This document shows, piece after piece, positions 31,490-40,392 of a stretch of 64,000 nucleotides of DNA. The DNA comes from Streptomyces rubrogriseus (lineage in GTDB: Bacteria > Actinomycetota > Actinomycetes > Streptomycetales > Streptomycetaceae), in contig NZ_CP116256.1 of the NCBI RefSeq assembly GCF_027947575.1, positions 1,178,001 through 1,242,000 on the forward strand. The letters run 5' to 3'. Every line of letters begins with the position of its first letter. The stretch's first letter is position 1. The notes below the pieces were generated by a model. The model was not told the DNA's origin. It worked only from the letters and a program-made list of their open reading frames with translations, and did no database searches. The translations under genes were made by a program, and so were the position numbers.

Positions 31490-33796
31490 GTGACCGCCGT
31501 CACTGACCAGGACCCCACCGAGCACACGACGAAGGAGGCGGCGCGGCCGGACCGTACCGGCGATTCGGACACCCGGGACGAGCGGGACCGGGGGGATCGC
31601 GGAGACCCCGGGGACGGCCGGGACGGCCGGGACGAAAGGGACCGCCGGGGCCGCCGGGACGACCGGAATGACCGGGAACGCCGAGAGCACCGAGACAGCC
31701 GGGACGGTCGGGACAGTAGGGACGGCCGGGACGAGGAGAGCCTCGCCGAGAAGGCGGTCCTCCGTGAGCGCGCCGGGCGGAAGGGCGTCGGCCGGGAGCG
31801 CGCCACCGGGGATGTCCCGGACGCCGGGGATGCCGGGGACGTCGCGGACGCCGGGCGCGGGACGCGTCGGCGGGAACGCGGGAGCGAGCGCTCCGGCGAC
31901 GGCTCCCGCGCGCGCGTGCCGGACGACCTCACCGGTGCGCACCGCCGCGCTGAACGCGCGGAACGCGCGGAGCGCGCCGATGCCCCGGCCGACGGTTCGG
32001 CCAACGGTCCGGCCGCTTCCGGCGACGGGGGCGGGGGCGGGGGCGGGGAGGAAGCCTGGGGCGACGGGCTGATCGCACGGCGGGTGGACGAGAACGGCGG
32101 GGCCGAGCAGTTCGCCGTCCTGCCGAGCAGGCCCGCCGCCTCCTCGGCCGCCCTGATGCCGCTCGCCTACGACGGGAACCTCAGGTCGCGCCTGGACGCG
32201 CTGCGCGAACTGGTGGGCCTCTCCCGGACCCGGCTCGACAGCGCGACCCTGGCCGAGGCGGGCCGCGTCCTGGACGAGGCCGCCGCGCGGCGCAGGCTCT
32301 CCGGACAGCACACCGTCGTCGCCATCGCCGGCGCGACCGGCAGCGGCAAGTCGCAGCTGTTCAACACCCTCGCCGGGGTGACGATCTCCGAGACCGGTGT
32401 CCGCCGGCCGACCACCGCCGCGCCCATCGCGTGCAGTTGGAGCGACGGCGCGGCCAGCCTCCTCGACCGGCTCGGCATCCCCGGCCGGCTGCGCCGCCGG
32501 CCGCTCCAGCACCCGGACTCCGAGTCACCGCTGCGCGGACTGGTCCTGATCGACCTGCCCGACCACGACTCGGCCGCCGTGCAGCACCGCGAACAGGTGG
32601 ACCGCATCCTGGCGCTGGTCGACGCCGTCATCTGGGTCGTCGACCCGGAGAAGTACGCCGACGCCGTACTCCACGAGCGCTATCTGCGGCCGATGGCCGG
32701 CCACGCGGAGGTCACCCTCGTCGTCCTCAACCAGGTCGACCGGCTGCCCGGGGAGGCCGCCGAGCAGGTCCTCGACGACCTGCGGCGCCTGCTCGACGAG
32801 GACGGCATCGCGCTGGGCGAGTACGGCGAACCCGGCGCGACCGTGCTCGCCCTGTCCGCGCTCACCGGGGAGGGCGTCGGTGAACTGCGCGAGACGCTCG
32901 GCCAGTTCGTCGCCGAGCGGCAGGCCCCGGCCCGCCGTATCGCGGCCGACGTGGACGCCGCCGCCCGGCACCTGCGCCCCGTGTACGTCACGGGGCGGCG
33001 CACCGGGCTCAGCGAGGAGGCGCGCGAGGAGTTCGCGGACCGGCTGGCCGACGCGGTGGGCGCCACCGCGGCGGGCGAGGCCGCCGAACGCGCCTGGCTG
33101 CGCAACGCCAACCGGGCCTGCGGGACACCCTGGCTGCGGCTGTGGCGCTGGTACCACGACCGGCGCGATCCCGTCACGGGACGGCTGTCGACGCGCGCCC
33201 AGACGGACGAGGAGGCCACGGCGCGTCAGCGCGTCGAACAGGCGGTGCGCACGGTCTCGGACCGGGCGTCGGCCGGACTGCCGGCACCGTGGGCGCTGGC
33301 GATGCGCGAAGCGGCCGTCCGCGGCGCCCAGGGGCTCCCCGAGGCCCTCGACGAGCTGGCGGTGCGCGCGGGGCTGCCGCCGGGGCGTCCGCCGAGGCCC
33401 GGATGGTGGCCGGTGGCGGTCCTCGCCCAGGCGACCATGACCCTGCTCCAGGTGGTGGGCGGCCTGTGGCTGCTCGGCCAGATCATCGGCTTCGTGCCGC
33501 CGAACCTGGGCGTGCCCGTGCTGCTGATGGTGGCCGGCATCGTCGGCGGCCCCCTCATCGAATGGAGCTGCCGCCTGGCGGCCCGCGGCCCCGCCCGGCG
33601 CTACGGCCATGAGGCGGAACGCCTGTTGCGGGAGGCGGCCGCGGGGTGCGGCCGGGCCAGGGTGCTGGATCCGCTCGCGGCGGAACTGCTGCGGTACCGC
33701 GAGGTGCGGGAACAGTACGCGCGGGTCACGGGAGCGGGCCTGGGGGCAGGGACAGGGGCAGGGGCAGGGGCAGGGATGGGGACGGCGACGAGGTAG
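31490..33796 (+). CDS. Large membrane GTPase (YfjP-like) with Asp/Arg-rich N-terminus
   Basis: 768 aa from GTG 31490. Residues ~20-85 are a charged low-complexity tract of Arg-Asp pairs (RDERDRGDRGD, RDGRDSRDGRD) encoded by GGACGG-type repeats. The GTPase domain starts near residue 275: VAIAGATGSGKSQLFNTLAG (G1), RRPTTAAPIAC (G2), LIDLPDHDSA (G3), VLNQVDRLPG (G4). Near residue 650 are two membrane segments (VAVLAQATMTLLQVVGGLWL, VPVLLMVAGIVGGPLIEW). The C-terminus is a Gly/Ala tail. It is co-transcribed with the first GTPase, so the two probably form a hetero-oligomer at the membrane. Confidence 0.85.
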   Translation: MTAVTDQDPTEHTTKEAARPDRTGDSDTRDERDRGDRGDPGDGRDGRDERDRRGRRDDRNDRERREHRDSRDGRDSRDGRDEESLAEKAVLRERAGRKGVGRERATGDVPDAGDAGDVADAGRGTRRRERGSERSGDGSRARVPDDLTGAHRRAERAERAERADAPADGSANGPAASGDGGGGGGGEEAWGDGLIARRVDENGGAEQFAVLPSRPAASSAALMPLAYDGNLRSRLDALRELVGLSRTRLDSATLAEAGRVLDEAAARRRLSGQHTVVAIAGATGSGKSQLFNTLAGVTISETGVRRPTTAAPIACSWSDGAASLLDRLGIPGRLRRRPLQHPDSESPLRGLVLIDLPDHDSAAVQHREQVDRILALVDAVIWVVDPEKYADAVLHERYLRPMAGHAEVTLVVLNQVDRLPGEAAEQVLDDLRRLLDEDGIALGEYGEPGATVLALSALTGEGVGELRETLGQFVAERQAPARRIAADVDAAARHLRPVYVTGRRTGLSEEAREEFADRLADAVGATAAGEAAERAWLRNANRACGTPWLRLWRWYHDRRDPVTGRLSTRAQTDEEATARQRVEQAVRTVSDRASAGLPAPWALAMREAAVRGAQGLPEALDELAVRAGLPPGRPPRPGWWPVAVLAQATMTLLQVVGGLWLLGQIIGFVPPNLGVPVLLMVAGIVGGPLIEWSCRLAARGPARRYGHEAERLLREAAAGCGRARVLDPLAAELLRYREVREQYARVTGAGLGAGTGAGAGAGMGTATR

Positions 33797-33999
33797 CGGC
33801 GCGCGTCCGCGGCTGCCACCGGGTGGCTCGACGGCCGCCACCCGTGCGGGTGGCGGAGTTCTCCACAGGCGCCGGGCCGGTCCACAGCCCTCGGCGGACC
33901 GGCCCGGGCGCGGGCAATCTGGCCTCCACGGCGATCGCGACGGACGCGGTCGCCCCGGCCGCCGTACGGGACAGACCCGTGCGGGAGGGAGGACTCGCG

Positions 34000-34470
34000 A
34001 TGAACGAGACGATGATCTGCGCGGTGGGGAACGTGGCCACCACACCGGTCTTCCGCGACCTGGCGAACGGACCGTCGGTGCGCTTCCGGCTCGCGGTCAC
34101 CGCGCGCTACTGGGACCGCGAGAAGAGCGCCTGGACGGACGGGCACACCAACTTCTTCACGGTGTGGGCCAACCGGCAGCTCGCCAGCAACGCCTCCGGG
34201 TCACTGGCGGTGGGCGACCCCGTCGTCGTGCAGGGCAGGCTGAAGGTGCGCACCGATGTGCGCGAGGGGCAGAGCCGGACTTCGGCCGACATCGACGCGG
34301 TGGCGATCGGCCACGATCTCGCCCGCGGCACGGCGGCGTTCCGGCGCACCGGCAGGACGGAGGCGTCGACCTCCCCGCCCCAGCCGGAACCCAACTGGGA
34401 GGCCCCGGCCGGGGGCACGCCGGGGGAGCCGGTCCCCGAACAGCGGCCGGACCCCGTCCCGGTGGGATGA
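34000..34470 (+). CDS. ssbB: Single-stranded DNA-binding protein (SsbB-like paralogue)
   Basis: 156 aa, ATG with GGGAGGGA upstream. One OB-fold: MICAVGNVATTPVFRDLANG, VRFRLAVTARYWDREKSAWT and NFFTVWANRQLASNASGSLA, then VVVQGRLKVRTDVREGQSRT. The C-terminus ends DPVPVG rather than the acidic DDDIPF tip of a replicative SSB, so it should not recruit the usual SSB partners. It is shorter than SsbA. In S. coelicolor the SsbB paralogue, recalled from this chromosomal neighbourhood, acts in chromosome segregation during sporulation. Confidence 0.88.
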   Translation: MNETMICAVGNVATTPVFRDLANGPSVRFRLAVTARYWDREKSAWTDGHTNFFTVWANRQLASNASGSLAVGDPVVVQGRLKVRTDVREGQSRTSADIDAVAIGHDLARGTAAFRRTGRTEASTSPPQPEPNWEAPAGGTPGEPVPEQRPDPVPVG

Positions 34471-34692
34471 GGCGAACCCGGGCGGGACGGACAGGATGGA
34501 TTTGTCGATAATCCCTGTTCGAAAACGCTCTCGGCGATAACGATTCCGATTCGGATCACCGCGGGGACGACGATCACCGGCGAGCCCGGTCCCTCACGTC
34601 CTTAGGATGCCGAACGAGCCTTGTGAGGCTGCTGATTCTGCTGGTGGGACCGTTCCCCCCACGCCAACGGGTCCTGCTCGAAGGGGAATTTG

Positions 34693-36105
34693 GTGTTTTC
34701 TTCGCACGCTGCGCCGTCTCTGCCCGGTCGAGGGGCGGCGCGTCTCGCCGCCGGAGCGCTGGCGTCCGCGCTCGCGGTCGCCGGTGTGGTGACCGGTGCG
34801 GCTCCGGCCGCCGCCCAGGACGGGGCGGCGCGGGGCCAGGGCGGGGCGACGGCCACCATAGGCGGCCTCAAGACGCACGGCGCCGCGGTGATCCACGGTC
34901 AGGACGGCGACCAGCAGGTGCCGGCCGGTCTGTTCGAGATGTCCGTCGAGGGCGGCGGCATGCTGCAGACGTACTGCGTCGACATCCAGAACCCGACACA
35001 GAAGGACGCCAAGTACCAGGAGACCCCCTGGAGCGGGACGTCGCTGGGCACCAACAAGGACGCCGGCCGCGTCCGCTGGATCCTGCAGAACAGCTACCCG
35101 CAGGTCAACGACCTCGCCGCGCTCGCGAAGAAGGCGGGTCTCCGCGGCGGGCTCACCGAAGAGGACGCGGCGGCCGGCACCCAGGTCGCCATCTGGCGCT
35201 ACTCGGACGACACGGACGTCGAGGCCGTCGATCCGCAGGCCGAGCGGCTCGCCGACTACCTGGAGGAGAACGCCCGCGACCTCGCCGAGCCCGCGGCGTC
35301 CCTCGCCCTGGACCCGCCGGCCGTCTCGGGCCGCCCCGGCGAACGGCTCGGCCCGGTGACGGTCCACACCAACGCGGGCGGCGCGACGGTGACGCCACCG
35401 GTGGACGCCACGAGCGAGGGCGCGGTACGGATCGTCGACAAGAAGGGCGAGCCCGTCACCAAGGTCACCGACGGCGCCCAGGTCTTCTTCGACGTGCCCG
35501 AGGACGCGGCGGCCGGTACCGCCCAGCTGTCCGTCCAGGCCTCGACGACCGTGCCGGTCGGCCGCGCCTTCGCCTCCGAGAGCCGGAGCCAGACGCAGAT
35601 CCTGGCCGGGTCGAGTGAGTCGACGGTCGCGGCGACGGCGACCGCCACCTGGGCCGCCGACGGCGCGATACCCGCCCTGTCCGCAGAGAAGAACTGCGCC
35701 GAGGGCACCCTGGACATCACCGCGCTCAACAAGGGCGACGAGCCCTTCACCTTCGAGCTGCTGGACACCGAGTACACCATCGCGCCGGGCGAGACCCGGA
35801 CGGTACCGGTGCCGCTGCCCGAGGACCGCGCCTACGACTTCACCATCCGCGGCCCGGCCGGCTTCGAACAGCGCTTCACCGGCGTCCTCGACTGCCGCAC
35901 CCAGAGCGCCACCCTGTCCGACACCACCCACACCCTCAGCGAACCGGCCCCCGCCACCGTCGTCACGCCCTCCCCCGAGCCCAACCCCAACCTCGCCGAA
36001 ACCGGCAGCTCCGACGCGACCCCGCTGATCGGCGGCGCGGCCATCGGCCTCGTGGTCCTCGGCGGCGCGGTCCTGCTGTTCGTCCGCAGGAAGAACGAGC
36101 AGTGA
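34693..36105 (+). CDS. Thioester-forming surface protein with LAETG sortase signal
   Basis: 470 aa from GTG 34693 (AAGGGGA 5 bases upstream; TTG 34690 also in frame). Signal peptide to about AAAQDG. The thioester (TQXA) domain has the reactive cysteine in MLQTYCVDIQNPTQKD and the partner glutamine in AAAGTQVAIWRYSDD. Middle beta-rich domains follow (GDEPFTFELLDTEYTIAPGE). The end is NPNLAETGSSDATPLIGG, a membrane span and RRKNEQ, i.e. a class E sortase LAXTG signal. Such proteins are covalently anchored to peptidoglycan, and the internal Cys-Gln bond can attach to amines on host or other surfaces. Confidence 0.9.
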   Translation: MFSSHAAPSLPGRGAARLAAGALASALAVAGVVTGAAPAAAQDGAARGQGGATATIGGLKTHGAAVIHGQDGDQQVPAGLFEMSVEGGGMLQTYCVDIQNPTQKDAKYQETPWSGTSLGTNKDAGRVRWILQNSYPQVNDLAALAKKAGLRGGLTEEDAAAGTQVAIWRYSDDTDVEAVDPQAERLADYLEENARDLAEPAASLALDPPAVSGRPGERLGPVTVHTNAGGATVTPPVDATSEGAVRIVDKKGEPVTKVTDGAQVFFDVPEDAAAGTAQLSVQASTTVPVGRAFASESRSQTQILAGSSESTVAATATATWAADGAIPALSAEKNCAEGTLDITALNKGDEPFTFELLDTEYTIAPGETRTVPVPLPEDRAYDFTIRGPAGFEQRFTGVLDCRTQSATLSDTTHTLSEPAPATVVTPSPEPNPNLAETGSSDATPLIGGAAIGLVVLGGAVLLFVRRKNEQ

Positions 36106-36114
36106 CGAAGGCGC

Positions 36115-36143
36115 GGGGCCGGTGAGCGATTGACCCCGGCCCC
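36115..36143. terminator. Hairpin between the convergent surface-protein and TIR-TPR genes
   Basis: GGGGCCGG (36115-36122) pairs with CCGGCCCC (36136-36143) around a 13-base loop, just after the stop of the surface protein and 28 bases before the end of the opposite gene. Confidence 0.6.
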
Positions 36144-36170
36144 GATCCCGGCCCACGGCGCAGACCGGGG

Positions 36171-39100
36171 CTAACGGCGCTTCCGACGCATGCCCTGGCG
36201 CGCCCCCGCCTTGCGGGCAGAGAGCAGCTTCTGCGCCTCGTGCCGCTTGCCCACGGCGGTCAGTTCGTTGGCGAGCGCCTCGGTCACGTCCTTGGTGAGC
36301 TGGTGGTCCTCACCGAGAGTTCGGCGGCTCCGAGTGCGAGTGTCCTTGAGCAGATGCACCGCTGTCGCATGCTCCCGCAGGGCGCTCAGGGTGACCGCGA
36401 GGCTGTAGGCGGACTGGAGGGTACGCAAGTGGTCCTCGCCGAGGATGCGACGACGGCCGTCGAGGGCGTGCTCGTCCATGCGGCGGGCGTCGGCGTACTG
36501 TCCGAGGTTGTGCAGGGTGGCGGCGAGGCTGTGGGCGGAGTCGAGCGTGTCGGGGTGGTTCTCGCCGAGGGTGCGGCGGCGGCGTTCGAGGGTGTCCTCG
36601 TCCATGCGGCGGGCGTCGGCGTACTGTCCGAGGTTGTGCAGGGTGGCGGCGAGGCTGTGGCCGGAGTCGAGCGTGTCGGGGTGGTCTTCGCCGAGGATAC
36701 GGCGGCGCCGTTCGAGGGTGTCCTCGTGCATGCGGTGAGCGTCCTCGGGCTGTCCGAGAGCGTTCAGGGTCACCGCCAGGCTGTGGGCGGAGGCGAGGGT
36801 GCGGGGGTGGTCTTCGCCGAGGGTGCGGCGTCGTCGTTCGAGGGTGTCCTCGTGCATGCGGTGAGCGTCCTCGGGCTGTCCGAGAGCGTGCAGGGTCACT
36901 GCCAGGCTGTGGGCGGAGGCGAGGGTGTGGGGGTGGTCGTCGCCGAGGGTGCGGCGGCGGCGTTCGAGGGTGTCCTCGTCCATGCGGCGGGCCTCGCCGT
37001 AATGCCCGAGATTGTGCAGGCTGGCGGCAAGGTCGTGGGTGTAGGCGAGGGTTTGGGGGTGGTCGTCGCCGAGGGTGCGGCGGCGGCGTTCGAGGGTGTT
37101 CTCGACCATGCGGCGGGCCTCGGCGTACTGCCCGAGGGCATGCAGGCTGGCCGCTCGGTCGTGGGCGGAGACGAGAGTGTCGGGGTGGTCCTCGCCGAGG
37201 ATGCGGCGGCGACGGACGAAGGTGTCCTCAATCATGCGTTGGGCATCCGTGTACTGCCCCAGGTTGTGCAGGCTGCTGGCGAGGCTGTGGGCGGAGTCGA
37301 GGGTGTCCGGGTGGTCGTCGCCGAGGGTGCGGCGTCGTCGTTCGTGGGTGTCCTCGTGCATGCGGCGGGCTTGGGAGTACTGCCCGAGATCGTGCAATGC
37401 GCCGGCGAGGCTGTGGGCGGAGTGCAGAGTATCGGGGTGCTCTTCGCCGAGGATGCGGCGGCGGCGTTCGAGGGTGTCCTCAACCATGCGGCGGGCCTCG
37501 CCGTAATGCCCGAGGTGGTGCAGGGTGGCGGCGAGGCTGTGGGCGGAGTCGAGGGTGTGGCGGTGGTCTTCGCCGAGGGTGCGGCGTCGTCGTTCGAGGG
37601 TGTCCTCGTGTACCCGGCTGGCCTCGCCGTACTGCCCGAAGTAGCTGATGACGTGGCCGAGGTAGTGGGCGGAGTCGAGGGTGTCGGGGTGGTCCTCGCC
37701 GAGGACGCCGGTCCAGTTCTCGTGGAGGGCGGAGATGAGGTCGCGGGCGGTGCGCTCCTGGCCGCTCTTGATCAGGTAACGCGCTGCCCGAACGAGCGCC
37801 TGGCGCAGCTCCGGGCGACTGGTCGCGGTGTCCTTCCGGGCGGCGAGGTGGGTCGTGTAAGCGGCCCACCCGGGCCAGGCCGCGGGCGTGTCGGGGTCGC
37901 CGGGGGCCACGGTGGTCAGGATCGTGGCGACGTCGTCTTCCGACCTGACGGTGTCGGCCTGACCGGACCGGTCGCGGAGGATGGCCTGGGTGAGCCGGTG
38001 GATCTGGAAGGTCTCGTGGTCGACGCGGGCGAGACCGTAACGGGCCAGGGACCGCAGGGCGGTCTGCGGCCACATGATGTTGTCCGGGTCGACGGCGATG
38101 GTGCTCAGCCGGTCGCGGACGGCTTCCAGCCAGGCGGTGGGGATCGGTTCGGGGCCGAGGAAGGCGCCGAGGCGGAGCAGGTCGGCGGCGTCCGGGTGGT
38201 CGCCTGTCAGGCGGTTGGTGGCGATGTCCACGGCGGCGGCCAACGGGGCGGGGTAGCCGGGCGGACCGCCGTTGGCCATGAGCGCGGCGGTCTTCTCGGT
38301 GAGCAGATGGCGATAGCGGTCCAGGGTCATGCCGCTGGTGATGACGCCGACCGCCTGGGCCAGGGCGAGGGGCAGGTCGCCGAGGTCGTCCGCGAGGCCG
38401 CCGGCCTGGTCGGGCGTGATGCCGGGCATGCGGGCGGTGAGGTAGGCCAGGGAGTCGCTGCGGGCGAAGACACCCAGGTTCAGGCTGTGGACCCGGTCGT
38501 TCCAGCCCGGGTTGCGGGACGTGATCAGGACGTGGCCGGGTCCGGTGGGGATCAGGCTTTCGAAGTCGTGGGGGTCGTCGGCGTTGTCCAGGATGATCAG
38601 CCAGCGGTCCTGGGTGTGCAGATGCTCCAGCAGCGTGCGGGCGTTGTGTTCGGCGCCGGCCTCCGGTTTGGCGATGCCCAGCCGGGCGGCCAGTTCGGTG
38701 TAGCGGACGAGAATCTGGTCGGCCTGCGCGGCGTCGATCCACCAGACGGTGTCGTACTGGCTGGCGAAGCGGTGGGCGTACTCCAGGGCGATCTGCGTCT
38801 TGCCGATGCCGCCCAGGCCGTGCAGGGCCTGGACCACGGCCTGCCGGCCGCCGAGCAAGCCCTCGCGGATCCGCGAGATCAGAGCCTCGCGCCCGGTGAA
38901 GTGCGGATTGCGGTCTCGCACGTTCCACACCCGCGGCAGGCCCGCGCCGCTGGGCAGCCGGGGACGCTGCCCCTGTGCGCCCCCTGCCGGAGCGGCGTGC
39001 ACCGGTGCGGGGGTGCCGGGGAAACTGGGCGCCGTGCGCGGGCCGGTGGGACCGTTGACGGCCTCCAGTAGCGCCGTGATGGCGGCCTGCTCGTCCAGGC

Positions 39101-39449
39101 TGTGCAGGTCTTTGCGGATGACGGCGGTCAGGATGTCAGGGATGTCCGATGCCGTGAGGGGTTCGATGGTCACCGGGACGATGCGCTCACGGCGCGCGAC
39201 GACGGAGGTCCACTCCTCCCGCGTCCACCGCGCGGGATCGAAGTAGTTGTTGGAGAACAGCGCCACCACCGTCGTGGCACGCCGCATCGCGTCGTTCATC
39301 CGCTCGATGAAGTTGTCGCCGATCCGCCAGTCCCAGACGTCCAGCTCCACGGCATGGCCGACCTCCCGCAGGTGCCATGCCGCCCACTCCGCCCAGGCCC
39401 GGTCCGGCCCGGCATAACTGACGAAGACCGACTCCACCGCTGCTGGCAC
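36171..39449 (-). CDS. TIR-NB-ARC-TPR (STAND) protein, candidate defence NLR
   Basis: 1092 aa from GTG 39449 (GGGGAAG upstream); a GTG 36 bases earlier is an alternative. Residues 1-125 are a TIR-like domain (VESVFVSYAGPDRAWAEWAA, WDWRIGDNFIERMNDAMRRA, NNYFDPARWTREEW with candidate catalytic Glu). Residues ~180-570 form an NB-ARC ATPase: P-loop HGLGGIGKTQ, Walker B RWLIILDNADD, and LITSRNPGW, GDLPLALAQAVGV. The rest is 12 near-identical 42-residue TPRs of kinesin-light-chain type (core RRRTLGEDHPDTLDSAHSLA). STAND proteins with TIR effectors act in abortive infection against phages; TIR domains of this sort often degrade NAD. Similar Streptomyces proteins are also linked to FxSxx-COOH peptide systems, but no partner genes are seen here. 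Confidence 0.87.
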   Translation of the reverse strand: MPAAVESVFVSYAGPDRAWAEWAAWHLREVGHAVELDVWDWRIGDNFIERMNDAMRRATTVVALFSNNYFDPARWTREEWTSVVARRERIVPVTIEPLTASDIPDILTAVIRKDLHSLDEQAAITALLEAVNGPTGPRTAPSFPGTPAPVHAAPAGGAQGQRPRLPSGAGLPRVWNVRDRNPHFTGREALISRIREGLLGGRQAVVQALHGLGGIGKTQIALEYAHRFASQYDTVWWIDAAQADQILVRYTELAARLGIAKPEAGAEHNARTLLEHLHTQDRWLIILDNADDPHDFESLIPTGPGHVLITSRNPGWNDRVHSLNLGVFARSDSLAYLTARMPGITPDQAGGLADDLGDLPLALAQAVGVITSGMTLDRYRHLLTEKTAALMANGGPPGYPAPLAAAVDIATNRLTGDHPDAADLLRLGAFLGPEPIPTAWLEAVRDRLSTIAVDPDNIMWPQTALRSLARYGLARVDHETFQIHRLTQAILRDRSGQADTVRSEDDVATILTTVAPGDPDTPAAWPGWAAYTTHLAARKDTATSRPELRQALVRAARYLIKSGQERTARDLISALHENWTGVLGEDHPDTLDSAHYLGHVISYFGQYGEASRVHEDTLERRRRTLGEDHRHTLDSAHSLAATLHHLGHYGEARRMVEDTLERRRRILGEEHPDTLHSAHSLAGALHDLGQYSQARRMHEDTHERRRRTLGDDHPDTLDSAHSLASSLHNLGQYTDAQRMIEDTFVRRRRILGEDHPDTLVSAHDRAASLHALGQYAEARRMVENTLERRRRTLGDDHPQTLAYTHDLAASLHNLGHYGEARRMDEDTLERRRRTLGDDHPHTLASAHSLAVTLHALGQPEDAHRMHEDTLERRRRTLGEDHPRTLASAHSLAVTLNALGQPEDAHRMHEDTLERRRRILGEDHPDTLDSGHSLAATLHNLGQYADARRMDEDTLERRRRTLGENHPDTLDSAHSLAATLHNLGQYADARRMDEHALDGRRRILGEDHLRTLQSAYSLAVTLSALREHATAVHLLKDTRTRSRRTLGEDHQLTKDVTEALANELTAVGKRHEAQKLLSARKAGARQGMRRKRR
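36430..37720. repeat. 126-bp tandem repeat array encoding TPRs
   Basis: About ten units of 126 bp run through the 3' third of the STAND gene. Blocks such as GGCGGCGTTCGAGGGTGTCC and CTGTGGGCGGAG recur nearly unchanged, e.g. around 36480-36600 and 36600-36720. Units vary mainly at surface positions. Nucleotide-level similarity suggests recent duplication or gene conversion. Confidence 0.85.
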
Positions 39450-39748
39450 GCTTCCCCATCCCCCTCGCTGCGACCCCGTCACGACGTCGCACCCAATGAT
39501 TCCCCGCGGGCGGTGTCCGCAGGGCGCGAATCGGCGACGTCGGCGAAGTAACGCAGGCGCTCCACGGCACCGGTCACGGCGGCACGATGGCGGACGTAGA
39601 GCCAGCCGAGGCGGGTGACGGTGACGGCCGGGTGTCTGCGCCGCTGAGTGAGCGACCGCTGCGGCGGCCAAGGGGGTCCACGCGGGTATCCTGCTGCGGG
39701 AGTTGCGGGTGACGGGTACGAGCGGACGCAGTTTCAGGCGGGGGCAAC
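39450..39748. other. Gene-poor divergent region upstream of the TIR-TPR gene
   Basis: 299 bp. On the minus strand one frame from about 39690 to the TGA at 39479 stays open and reads like protein in its last 50 codons (TRLGWLYVRHRAAV, then VERLRYFADVADSRP). The only plausible start is GTG 39577, giving 32 aa. The stop overlaps a GTG upstream of the chosen TIR start. No clear promoter can be named. Confidence 0.35.
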
Positions 39749-40123
39749 GTGGTGCGCGTGCTTAAGGCGGTAGTCCCGGTCCTCGCCCTGGTGGCGGTGA
39801 CGGCCGGGTGTTCCTCGTCCGAGGGCGGGGACGAGGAGCGGCTGACCGCGCAGCGGGAGAACTACTGCACGCAGCTGGGGGCGTGGCAGAAGGCGCGGAA
39901 CGCGGCGGGCACGGACACGCCGGAGCCGTCGGGGTACGACGAGGTCGGGGCCGTCGCTCAGAACGCCTTCCTCGCGATGCGACCGCTCCGGGATGAGACC
40001 GTTGGCGGAGGCCGCACCTTGGCGGAGGCGACGGTGGCGGCGATGAGCAACAGTGACTCCGAGGCGGAGGGGCGCGTTGTGCAGTACTGCGACGATGTCG
40101 GCTTCGAGACGCTGACCCGCTAG
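39749..40123 (+). CDS. Small lipoprotein of unknown function
   Basis: 124 aa from GTG 39749. Signal with lipobox: VLKAVVPVLALVAVTAGCSSSEGGDEE, lipid-modified at the Cys near residue 21. The mature ~100 aa are helical and polar with two further cysteines (ENYCTQLGAWQKARN and VQYCDDVGFETLTR) that may pair. No family recognised. It is divergent from the TIR-TPR gene across 300 bp; a functional link is not shown. Confidence 0.78.
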   Translation: MVRVLKAVVPVLALVAVTAGCSSSEGGDEERLTAQRENYCTQLGAWQKARNAAGTDTPEPSGYDEVGAVAQNAFLAMRPLRDETVGGGRTLAEATVAAMSNSDSEAEGRVVQYCDDVGFETLTR

Positions 40124-40203
40124 CCGGGTTTGGATCACGACGATCACGTATGAGTGGCGGGGCGACGTCGACAACTCGGCTCTCGATCGAGCCTGAGATG
40201 TGC

Positions 40204-40392
40204 TCATCTCGGCACGACGGCATCGAGCCATGAGGCGAGCGCGCCAAAGTCGGCGCCATTGAGGCCCTTGGCCGGCTCGACCCGGTGCAGCAGTGAAGGC
40301 CCGGGGTGGCCGGCGTCGACCCAGAGGCGGTCTATCGCGCTGATCTCGTCGTCGACCCGGATGAAGGGTCGGCCGGCGGCCCACTCGACCAT
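40204..40392 (-). pseudogene. Remnant of the C-terminus of a HAD-like protein
   Basis: A 62-codon frame MVEWAAGRPFIRVDDEIS then DRLWVDAGHPGPSLLHRVEP and a LNGADFGALASWLDAVVPR end looks like the last third of a HAD-domain protein common in Streptomyces. An in-frame TGA sits four codons before the ATG and nothing of the N-terminal phosphatase core (DxDxT motif) is found upstream. It therefore appears to be a decayed or truncated copy, though a short independent gene is possible. Confidence 0.45.

Noticed and set aside
36430..37720. CRISPR-like array
   Set aside because: The 126-bp units have no unique spacers, are in frame and encode TPRs.
36240..39071. A 943-codon open frame on the plus strand opposite the TIR-TPR gene
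   Set aside because: It is an antisense shadow of the 126-bp TPR repeat; the minus strand has TIR, NB-ARC and TPR motifs while the plus frame is a Gly/Val/Glu repeat with no domain.
36171..39700. An FxSxx-COOH peptide (RiPP) system around the TIR-TPR gene
   Set aside because: No radical SAM enzyme and no short peptide ending in FxSxx was found near it.
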